Assembly: GCA_903953455.1 (NCBI GenBank)
Contig: CAJBJW010000304.1
Span: 1 to 5,843 of the forward strand
DNA length: 5,843 nt
Direction of reading: 5' to 3'
DNA from: an uncultured Pseudomonadota bacterium
Lineage (GTDB): Bacteria; Pseudomonadota; Gammaproteobacteria; Methylococcales; Methylomonadaceae
This document shows, piece by piece, positions 1-5,019 of this stretch (position 1 is the first letter of the stretch; every line of letters begins with the position of its first letter). The position numbers and the translations under genes are program-made. The notes under the pieces were generated by a model, which saw nothing but the letters and a program-made list of their open reading frames with translations, searched no databases and was not told where the DNA came from.

Positions 1-809
1 AAGAATTTACTGATAAAGTCAATGCAGCTGATTTTGCAACGCAAGCAACCAATACATCAGTTGTGGCAACAGATGCTGTTATTCAAGCGAAAAGCGTAAC
101 AGATGCAGCGCAAGCGTCTTCATTGTCAATTACTGCTAATACCTTAGCTGAAGCAGCAAAAGCTAACGTTGCGGCTGCGGGTCAAAATATTTATGTGACC
201 GTAATGAATACCTTAACTGGTGACAAAATTGATATTCCAGCATCCGTTAGAAACGTATCAGGTGAAATTGATATGACAGTTGCTGGTCAAGATAACGTAT
301 TAAACCAAGCCGTTAATAGATCTATTAAAGTAGGCAATGCATTTGGTGCGGACAGAGAAGCGCAAAAAACTTTAGCTGGTTTAGCATTAGCTAAAGCGGT
401 TGCTGGTGCATCTTATGTTGAAGATCCGTTGAAAACAGCTTCAGCTAACGAAACAGACAAAGCGTCTTTTGTTGGTAATAACGCTTTAGTACTTTCAGTA
501 TCAACTGCAGCTGACAGTGTTGCGGCTGATTACGCGTTAGCGTCAATTAACTATATCGATGCGGCAATTGCGGCGATTGATACAGAACGCTCAAACTTGG
601 GTTCAACTCAAAACCGTTTCACAACAACCATTGCAAACTTGCAAAACGGTATTGAAAACCAAACTGCTGCTAAATCACGTATTATGGATGCTGATTTCGC
701 GGTAGAAACTGCAAACTTGAGCCGCGCTCAAATCTTGCAACAAGCAGGTACAGCGATGTTAGCGCAAGCTAACCAATCTGGTCAAACCGTAATGGCTTTA
801 TTGAGATAA
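1..809 (+). CDS. fliC: Flagellin, C-terminal part (5' end outside window)
   Basis: Structural subunit of the flagellar filament, exported through the flagellar type III apparatus and assembled outside the cell under the FliD cap. The reading frame (codons from position 3) is open to the left edge, so the N-terminal D0/D1 helices are missing and the GTG at 63 is only an internal codon. About 268 residues are visible. The first ~170 are an Ala/Thr/Ser/Asn-rich variable region, probably the surface-exposed D2/D3 part. From about position 530 to the stop the conserved C-terminal D1/D0 helices are clear: an IDAAIAAIDTERSNLGS stretch, QNRF, a NLQNGIENQ stretch, then SRIMDADFA, ETANLSRAQILQQAG and the LAQANQSGQTVMALLR end. 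The flagellin-family call is very secure from this C-terminus. The symbol fliC is used generically; in a genome with several flagellins it could be another paralogue. FlaG, FliD and the flagellin chaperone FliS are encoded just downstream. Confidence 0.97.
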   Translation, partial: EFTDKVNAADFATQATNTSVVATDAVIQAKSVTDAAQASSLSITANTLAEAAKANVAAAGQNIYVTVMNTLTGDKIDIPASVRNVSGEIDMTVAGQDNVLNQAVNRSIKVGNAFGADREAQKTLAGLALAKAVAGASYVEDPLKTASANETDKASFVGNNALVLSVSTAADSVAADYALASINYIDAAIAAIDTERSNLGSTQNRFTTTIANLQNGIENQTAAKSRIMDADFAVETANLSRAQILQQAGTAMLAQANQSGQTVMALLR

Positions 810-865
810 AGAATTATACTTGATGTTAAGTAGTTCTTAGCATTTAGTTATTCGATCAATTAAGT

Positions 866-908
866 CTAAGCGTGGGTGTCTTGAATAGTCTCGACACTTC
901 ACGCTTGG
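866..908 (+). other. Imperfect stem-loop between flagellin gene and flaG
   Basis: The arm CTAAGCGTG-G-GTGTC (866-880) pairs with GACAC-TT-CACGCTTGG (893-908). That gives about 14 pairs, counting a T-G wobble near the base and a small G/TT internal loop, around a 12-nt loop. No T-run follows (the next bases are TTAGAAATTAAG), so it is not a canonical intrinsic terminator. It may protect the 3' end of the abundant flagellin mRNA, cause partial termination, or act as a processing site that sets flagellin expression above the downstream genes. The structure is seen in the sequence; the role is inferred. Confidence 0.5.
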
Positions 909-928
909 TTAGAAATTAAGAGGGTGTC

Positions 929-1324
929 ATGAGTGAAATATCTAATATAACGCCTGCTACTTCTGTAAGAATACAAGCTGCATCAACTTCTCCGGGATCT
1001 GCATCTGGTGGAATAACACAGTCAACTACGGTAGTGGATGTAAAAACAGTAGATGAAAACGCACTGAAACACGATTCCAATCAGAAATTGAGTTTGGATG
1101 CGATGAAAGAAGCGGTTAAAGCAGGTAATACAATGCTTCAATCTGCAAGTAGTAGTTTGAGCTTTGAAATAGACAGTGCAACAAAACAAGTCGTAGTTAA
1201 AATTGTGGATCGCAATACCGGTGAATTGGTTCGCCAAATCCCAACGGTTGAGATGCTGGATTTTATGAGAAGGATGAAAGAGTTAGAGGGTAACTCTGGC
1301 TCGCTTATTCAAGCTAAGGCTTAA
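929..1324 (+). CDS. flaG: FlaG family protein
   Basis: FlaG is a small flagellar-cluster protein. In Vibrio, Pseudomonas and Campylobacter its loss affects filament length or motility; its molecular mechanism is poorly known. The 131-residue protein has a low-complexity Ser/Thr/Gly-rich N-terminal third (residues 1-45) followed by the conserved family region at about 76-120: SLSFEIDSATKQVVVKIVD, then an NTGELVRQIP core and VEMLDFMRRMKELEG. The RTGEvIRQIP-like core is the best family hallmark. The ATG at 929 is supported by a good ribosome site (AAGAGGG, 918-924) four bases upstream. It sits between the flagellin gene and fliD, the usual place for flaG, and ends 32 nt before fliD, so cotranscription with fliD is likely. 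No convincing sigma-28 or sigma-54 promoter was seen in front of it. Confidence 0.93.
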   Translation: MSEISNITPATSVRIQAASTSPGSASGGITQSTTVVDVKTVDENALKHDSNQKLSLDAMKEAVKAGNTMLQSASSSLSFEIDSATKQVVVKIVDRNTGELVRQIPTVEMLDFMRRMKELEGNSGSLIQAKA

Positions 1325-1356
1325 TGTATAATTTTTTTTGAGCGTGGAGAGACAAA

Positions 1357-3570
1357 ATGGCTACTGTGACAACAACATTGGGTATAGGAAGTGGGATTGA
1401 TATTGCCGGAACGGTAAGTCAATTAACTGCCGCCGAAAGTAAGCCACAATTAGACGCAATTGCAGCTAAAACCAATGTCTCACAAACCAAGCTCAGTGGA
1501 CTAGGTGCCTTAAAAGGCGCCTTGTCAACTTTTCAAAGTTCGGTTGCAGCGCTTGATACGAGTAACGCGTTTAGAAATCAACGTGTGGCATCAAGTGATG
1601 ATAAAACGTTAAAAGTTTCTATCATAACAGGTGCTTCAACAGAGTCGCATACGGTAAAGGTTAATACACTAGCAGCGCCACAAAAGTCTATTTCGACAGT
1701 TGAATTTAAAGATACGGATGTGGTTAGTGAAGGTTTCTTGACGTTCAATGATGGTGCAGGTGCGCCAAAATTTTCTGTGACTGTATCAAAAGGGTCAACA
1801 GATACATTAGTTGCATTGCGTGATTCGATTAACAATGCCAAAAACAACAACAATGTTGTGGCAAGTATTTTAAAAGTAGATTCTAAAACAACACCGGGAA
1901 CCAGTGTGTCACGTTTGATTTTGACATCAAAAGGTGCAGGAACGGATAATGGGTTTACCATTGACGCGTCTTCAGGTGATACACGATTCAATTTAGACAA
2001 AGTAAAAAGTCCAGCAAATTTCAATACGGCAGAAGCAACTGATGCTAATATCGTTATTGATCCACAGCCATTAAGTGCTACTCCCCAACGGACAGTAGCG
2101 AATACGGAATTTTCATCAACAGATGTTATCGCACCGGGTTTGATTTCTTTCAAAGATGCTGCGGGTGTTGAGAAATTTTCTGTCAATATAAAAGCGGGCA
2201 CAAACGATAAATTATTATCTGTCGCAGAGGCGATTAATAATGCCTCGGGTAATACGAGTGTCGTTGCTAGTGTCATTAATGTTGATTCAACAATTAATCC
2301 TGGTACCGCTGTTTCTAAATTAGTTTTTACAGCAAAGCAAGCCGGATTAGATAATAAATTTACCATTGATTCCTCTGCGGGTGATAGCCGTTTAAATTTT
2401 GATATTATCCCAGCGAACGCACAAAAATCGATTAATTCGACTGAATTTGTCAGTGCTACTGATGCAATTACATCGGGTAATATCGTTTTTAAAGATGCGG
2501 GTGGTTTGCCGAGATTTACGGTAACGGTTGAACCGGATTCAGTAGATCCTGTGTCAGGTGAAACGATTAAAGGAAATAATACGCTTGCGGGTTTACGTGA
2601 TGCTATTAATTTTTCGGCTGAAAATAATAAATTAGTCGTCGCAAGTATTGTCACCAGTGATTCAGTGGTTACTCCAGGAACGACAATATCAAAATTAGTT
2701 TTAACCGCTTTGTCTGGTGGCGTAAGCAACGGGTTTTCTGTTGATGCAAGTGCTGGTGATACCCGGTTTAATTTTGATAGCGTAGCTGTGATTGCTGAAG
2801 GTGCAACACCTCCGCCAACTAACTACACTACGACAGTAACAACAAGTAATCTTACGACAACTGAAGCGACAAATGCCGGTGAGGGTGGGTTGTCAGTTAC
2901 GCGCAAGACAAATACAATGACAGACGCTATTCCAGGTGCGACACTGACGCTTGTTGCGACGGGAACAGCTGAAGTGAAAGCCAGTTTTGATAATAGTTCC
3001 GTATCTGCGTCGATTAACAATTTAGTCAATGGATACAATACATTAAGTGATACGCTTAAACAGTTAACTGATTACGTGTCACCTGGAAGCGCTAATAACG
3101 GTCCTTTGCTTGGCAACACGACGGTACAAAACATTATTTCACAGGTGAAAGTCATCCTTGGAAATAGGGTTTCTTCAGCTTCAGGTGCGTATAATTCACT
3201 CAGTCAGTTAGGCGTGTCTTTTGATAAAAAAGGTGTTTTATCAGTTGATTCGGATATATTAAATGCAGCACTCTCCGCTGATATGACGTCAGTTGCGAAT
3301 GTGTTCAATTCAACTAATGGTATTGCTACGCAATTAAATATAAAATTAAAATCGTATTTAGATGCGAAAGGAACCTTGAGTACTCAGCAAGACAGTTTAA
3401 ATGCGCAACTTAAACAATTAACTGTCGATAAAGCAGCTGTTCAGACGCGATTAGATGCTTCGCAAAAAGCGTTAACAGCACAGTTTAATGCAATGGATGC
3501 GGCTGTATCGCAATTTAAGAATACAGGTACTTTCTTAACACAAGCGTTTGCAACAAAAAACAATAACTAA
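1357..3570 (+). CDS. fliD: Flagellar filament cap protein FliD (hook-associated protein 2), enlarged
   Basis: FliD forms the cap at the filament tip that folds and inserts exported flagellin. The N-terminal FliD domain (about residues 5-105) carries the family start GIGSGIDIAGTVSQL with AESKP at 26-30. The C-terminal FliD domain (about 545-730) includes NLVNGYNTLSDTLKQL, PLLGN, LSQLGVSFDKKGVLSVD and a long helical end (about 674-720) expected to coil with the N-terminal helix. A GLSVTRKTNTMTDAIPGATL segment at about 511-530 is the usual return strand of the core. At 737 residues it is far longer than the ~470 of enteric and Pseudomonas FliD. The excess is three related modules at 108-214, 243-349 and 355-474, likely forming the outward D2/D3 region. 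The ATG at 1357 has a clear GGAGA site (1346-1350) six bases upstream. fliS follows 25 nt after the stop, so it probably shares a transcript with flaG, fliS and fliT. Confidence 0.96.
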   Translation: MATVTTTLGIGSGIDIAGTVSQLTAAESKPQLDAIAAKTNVSQTKLSGLGALKGALSTFQSSVAALDTSNAFRNQRVASSDDKTLKVSIITGASTESHTVKVNTLAAPQKSISTVEFKDTDVVSEGFLTFNDGAGAPKFSVTVSKGSTDTLVALRDSINNAKNNNNVVASILKVDSKTTPGTSVSRLILTSKGAGTDNGFTIDASSGDTRFNLDKVKSPANFNTAEATDANIVIDPQPLSATPQRTVANTEFSSTDVIAPGLISFKDAAGVEKFSVNIKAGTNDKLLSVAEAINNASGNTSVVASVINVDSTINPGTAVSKLVFTAKQAGLDNKFTIDSSAGDSRLNFDIIPANAQKSINSTEFVSATDAITSGNIVFKDAGGLPRFTVTVEPDSVDPVSGETIKGNNTLAGLRDAINFSAENNKLVVASIVTSDSVVTPGTTISKLVLTALSGGVSNGFSVDASAGDTRFNFDSVAVIAEGATPPPTNYTTTVTTSNLTTTEATNAGEGGLSVTRKTNTMTDAIPGATLTLVATGTAEVKASFDNSSVSASINNLVNGYNTLSDTLKQLTDYVSPGSANNGPLLGNTTVQNIISQVKVILGNRVSSASGAYNSLSQLGVSFDKKGVLSVDSDILNAALSADMTSVANVFNSTNGIATQLNIKLKSYLDAKGTLSTQQDSLNAQLKQLTVDKAAVQTRLDASQKALTAQFNAMDAAVSQFKNTGTFLTQAFATKNNN
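1678..1998 (+). repeat. FliD internal module, copy 1 (residues 108-214)
   Basis: First of three tandem protein-level repeats, 107 residues, from PQKSISTVEF to DTRFNLD. Landmarks shared with copies 2 and 3 are an EF near the start, a short F.DG/A.G turn, KFSVTV, a RDSINNA-type helix, VVAS, PGTSVSRL, DNGFTID and GD.R.N.D. The INNA...VVAS pattern resembles the flagellin hook IN motif found in FliD and hook-associated proteins. A 28-residue linker separates it from copy 2. Confidence 0.85.
2083..2403 (+). repeat. FliD internal module, copy 2 (residues 243-349)
   Basis: Second tandem module, also 107 residues and aligning to copy 1 without gaps. A by-eye alignment gives roughly half the positions identical, including TDV, KFSV, INNA, VVAS, PGT, DN.FTID and GD.R.N.D. 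The DNA has diverged considerably, so this is an old duplication rather than an assembly artefact. Only about five residues separate it from copy 3. Confidence 0.85.
2419..2778 (+). repeat. FliD internal module, copy 3 (residues 355-474), with loop insertion
   Basis: Third tandem module, 120 residues. It keeps the same landmarks (STEF, FKDAGG, RFTVTV, LRDAIN, VVAS, PGTTISKL, SNGFSVD, GDTRFNFD). It has about 11 extra residues around 394-405 (DSVDPVSGETIK) between the FTVTV strand and the LRDAIN helix, plus two single-residue insertions. It is followed by a Pro/Thr-rich linker leading back to the conserved core. Confidence 0.83.
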
Positions 3571-3595
3571 TAATTTATCTTAATGAGTTTAAATC

Positions 3596-3997
3596 ATGGC
3601 TGCTGTTATGAACAATAGAATGTATGCGAATAGGTATGCCGCTGTGCATACTGAAAGCATTGTGGAGGAAGCCACACCCCATGCGTTAATTCAAATGTTA
3701 ATGAATGGATTTTTGATGCAAGTCAACGCCGCTAAGGGCGCGATTGATCGTGAAGATCTTGAAGATAAAGGCACTCATATTTCGCGTGCGATATCTATTA
3801 TTGGCGGTCTTATTGATGGTGTCGATTTAGAGCGTGGTGGCGTGATTGCTGAAAATTTGAGTAACCTTTACGAGTATATTAATACAAGACTTTTTCAAGC
3901 TAGCGTTGAGAACAGTATTGTGTTGCTTGATGAAGTAAGTGACTTGATGCGTTCTGTGAAAGAAGCGTGGGACGCGATTCCAGAAGATTACCGATAA
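3596..3997 (+). CDS. fliS: Flagellin export chaperone FliS
   Basis: FliS binds the C-terminal helix of flagellin in the cytoplasm, prevents premature polymerisation and delivers it to the export gate. The 133-residue product fits the family's four-helix build: ATPHALIQMLMNGFL at about 26-40, AAKGAIDRED, a KGTHISRAISIIGGL segment at 58-72, GGVIAENLSNLYEYINTRL at 81-99, and LLDEVSDLMRSVKEAW at 110-125. The annotated ATG at 3596 has only a weak upstream TGAG (3584-3587). ATG codons at 3608 and 3620 are alternatives giving a protein four or eight residues shorter, and the family core begins only after NRYAAVHTES, so the start is uncertain by that much. It lies 25 nt after fliD, and the fliT ribosome site overlaps its stop. 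Its client flagellin is encoded upstream in the same cluster. Confidence 0.95.
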   Translation: MAAVMNNRMYANRYAAVHTESIVEEATPHALIQMLMNGFLMQVNAAKGAIDREDLEDKGTHISRAISIIGGLIDGVDLERGGVIAENLSNLYEYINTRLFQASVENSIVLLDEVSDLMRSVKEAWDAIPEDYR

Positions 3998-4008
3998 GGC
4001 CTAATCTC

Positions 4009-4311
4009 ATGATGCCGTTAGATACATTAAATGCGTTTTCAGGGCAGATTTCTAACGCAATTGAAAAAAATGATTGGATGGTGCTTTCTGATGTTTTAAC
4101 GAAGCGTCAGGTGTATTTAGAAGATTTATTGCTTAGTGATATTTCTGTTGATGAGCGTCAGTTTGTTTTAGATGTTTTAAAATCAGTTCAAGCAATGGAT
4201 AAGATTTTTATTGCAGAAGTACAATTTAAAAAAGCGCATTTACTCAAAGAATTTCAAAAAGTGGCAAGAGGTCAAAAGTTTATTCGCGCTTATGATGCAG
4301 TGTCTGCTTAA
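4009..4311 (+). CDS. fliT: Flagellar chaperone FliT family protein
   Basis: FliT-type proteins are small helical cytoplasmic chaperones of the cap protein FliD; in enteric bacteria FliT also restrains FlhDC. The product is 100 residues and all helical in appearance, with family-like spacing of an NDW near residues 21-23, Arg33, LLLSD at 40-44, a MDKIFIAEV helix around 63-71 and the end FIRAYDAVSA. The frame is open back to a GTG at 3967 inside fliS. The ATG at 4009, followed directly by a second ATG at 4012, is preferred because AAGG (3996-3999) lies nine bases upstream and overlaps the fliS stop, suggesting translational coupling. FliT proteins are poorly conserved, so the call rests on size, helical character and position after fliS. 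It is the last gene of the flagellar run and is followed at once by a terminator. Confidence 0.85.
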   Translation: MMPLDTLNAFSGQISNAIEKNDWMVLSDVLTKRQVYLEDLLLSDISVDERQFVLDVLKSVQAMDKIFIAEVQFKKAHLLKEFQKVARGQKFIRAYDAVSA

Positions 4312-4328
4312 AAGGTATTTAACACAAT

Positions 4329-4367
4329 AAAAAAACCGCTCACCTTTAAAAGATGAGCGGTTTTTTT
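4329..4367. terminator. Bidirectional intrinsic terminator between fliT and the HvfA-like gene
   Basis: CCGCTCA (4336-4342) pairs perfectly with TGAGCGG (4354-4360) around an 11-nt loop. It is flanked by A7 (4329-4335) and T7 (4361-4367), so a U-run follows the hairpin on either strand. It lies 18 nt after the fliT stop on the plus strand and 12 nt after the stop of the convergent minus-strand gene, and can end both transcripts. Confidence 0.93.
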
Positions 4368-4378
4368 GTATAAAAATT

Positions 4379-4816
4379 TTATTGTGCTTTGTATGGATGA
4401 ACACCTGGTGTTGCTTGTGGTGCAGCTTTCATGTCACCACCGCATGCGCCTTCTTTAGACATCGCACCGTGCATTTCACCACATGAGCCTTCTTTGCCTT
4501 TCATCATAGCACCACAAGAAGATTCCATGCCTTTTTTCATTTTGTCGCCTTCCATCATATTACCGCATTTGCCTTCCGTTGCAGTCGCTGTTTTTCCATC
4601 CGTTTTTTTACCAGCACATGAACCTTCAGCTGTTTTTGGGGCATCCATTTTCATGTCCGCACCACAAGCCATTTCCGCTGCAGCGAGTTGCATATAACCA
4701 GATGATAATTCGGTTACACCAAATGGGTTTTCTTGTGCATTAACAGCAGTTACTGATACGCTAGAAATCAGTGCTGCGCCAATAGTCGCTGCAAATGGTG
4801 TTGTCATTTTTTTCAT
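4379..4816 (-). CDS. Exported Cys/Met-rich HvfA-like protein (putative RiPP metallophore precursor)
   Basis: The 145-residue product has a signal peptide (MKKMTTPFAATIGAALISSV, likely cut after AVNA at 27), so it should reach the periplasm or outside. The mature N-terminus reads ENPFGVTELSSGYM, a segment I associate with HvfA-type low-complexity proteins, in which EGKCG-motif Cys are modified by a DUF692/MNIO enzyme (HvfB) with a partner (HvfC) to bind copper. The mature part has six Cys (51, 67, 84, 101, 112, 125), all but one followed by Gly, in MACG, EGSCAG, EGKCG, SSCG, EGSCG and EGACG contexts. It also has about 13 Met. The ATG at 4816 is chosen over the one at 4873 because it begins the signal peptide and has AGGGG (plus-strand 4824-4828) seven bases upstream. 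No modifying enzyme is adjacent: a terminator follows and a tolC-like gene precedes. It could instead be another bufferin-like or unmodified metal-binding protein. Confidence 0.75.
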   Translation of the reverse strand: MKKMTTPFAATIGAALISSVSVTAVNAQENPFGVTELSSGYMQLAAAEMACGADMKMDAPKTAEGSCAGKKTDGKTATATEGKCGNMMEGDKMKKGMESSCGAMMKGKEGSCGEMHGAMSKEGACGGDMKAAPQATPGVHPYKAQ

Positions 4817-4897
4817 GGTGAAACCCCTATATCGTAAAAATTTATAATTATGAAATAATCGGCAAAACATCAATGCAATGATTGTCGATGAGTTCTC

Positions 4898-4903
4898 ATT
4901 ATA
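4898..4903 (-). promoter_or_regulatory. Candidate -10 box for the HvfA-like gene
   Basis: A perfect TATAAT lies on the minus strand in the gap upstream of the HvfA-like gene, predicting a start near 4890 and a leader of about 75 nt. No good -35 hexamer is seen 16-18 nt upstream, so an activator or alternative sigma factor may be needed. A weaker alternative nearer the gene is TTGATG (4868-4873) with AATTAT (4844-4849) 18 nt away. The gap between the two minus-strand genes (4817-5019) holds no other gene that I can see. Confidence 0.35.
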
Positions 4904-4954
4904 CTCTTAGATTGTTGCAGTTGATATGGATGTTGTTTATCACGAAAGAGTATA
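4900..4954. repeat. 9-bp inverted repeat around the candidate promoter
   Basis: TATACTCTT (4900-4908) and AAGAGTATA (4946-4954) are exact reverse complements separated by 37 nt. The first arm overlaps the candidate TATAAT box and the second would lie about 50 nt upstream of it. This placement would suit a pair of regulator half-sites, but AT-rich intergenic DNA yields such matches by chance fairly often. Confidence 0.4.
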
Positions 4955-4966
4955 TGTATTAAAAGC

Positions 4967-4992
4967 AAAAAGGGCGCCTTGCTGCGCCCTTT
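4967..4992 (-). terminator. Intrinsic terminator of the tolC-like gene
   Basis: AAAGGGCGC (4969-4977) pairs with GCGCCCTTT (4984-4992), nine pairs with a six-base loop. Read on the minus strand, the GC-rich stem is followed by a tail TTTTTGCTTTT. It lies 28 nt beyond the stop of the tolC-like gene and separates its transcript from the HvfA-like gene downstream. Confidence 0.92.
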
Positions 4993-5019
4993 AAGTTTGA
5001 TAACAAATGTAGATATAAA

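Noticed and set aside
826..858. Possible sigma-28 promoter before flaG (TAAG ... TTCGATCA)
   Set aside because: The -10-like element matches GCCGATAA at only five of eight positions and the spacing is about five bases too long. No GG-N10-GC sigma-54 site was seen either.
1327..1339. TATAAT followed by T8 between flaG and fliD, read as a promoter or terminator
   Set aside because: There is no acceptable -35 upstream and only a 4-bp hairpin before the T-run, so neither an independent fliD promoter nor an intrinsic terminator is supported.
1578..2729. Long open frame of 383 codons antisense to fliD
   Set aside because: It lies wholly inside the well-supported fliD, coincides with the three repeated modules whose shared codon pattern avoids antisense stops, and has no recognisable family or ribosome site.
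3967..4008. GTG at 3967 as the fliT start
   Set aside because: It would overlap the end of fliS by about 30 bases and add residues unlike the family. The ATG at 4009 has a ribosome site at the fliS stop.
4431..4697. Plus-strand open frame of 88 codons opposite the HvfA-like gene
   Set aside because: It is a shadow of the Cys/Met-rich gene. The minus-strand frame has a signal peptide, a good ribosome site and family motifs; this one has none.
4817..4873. Longer start (ATG at 4873) for the HvfA-like protein
   Set aside because: It would add 19 residues, some Arg- and aromatic-rich, in front of a normal signal peptide. The ATG at 4816 has a good AGGGG ribosome site.
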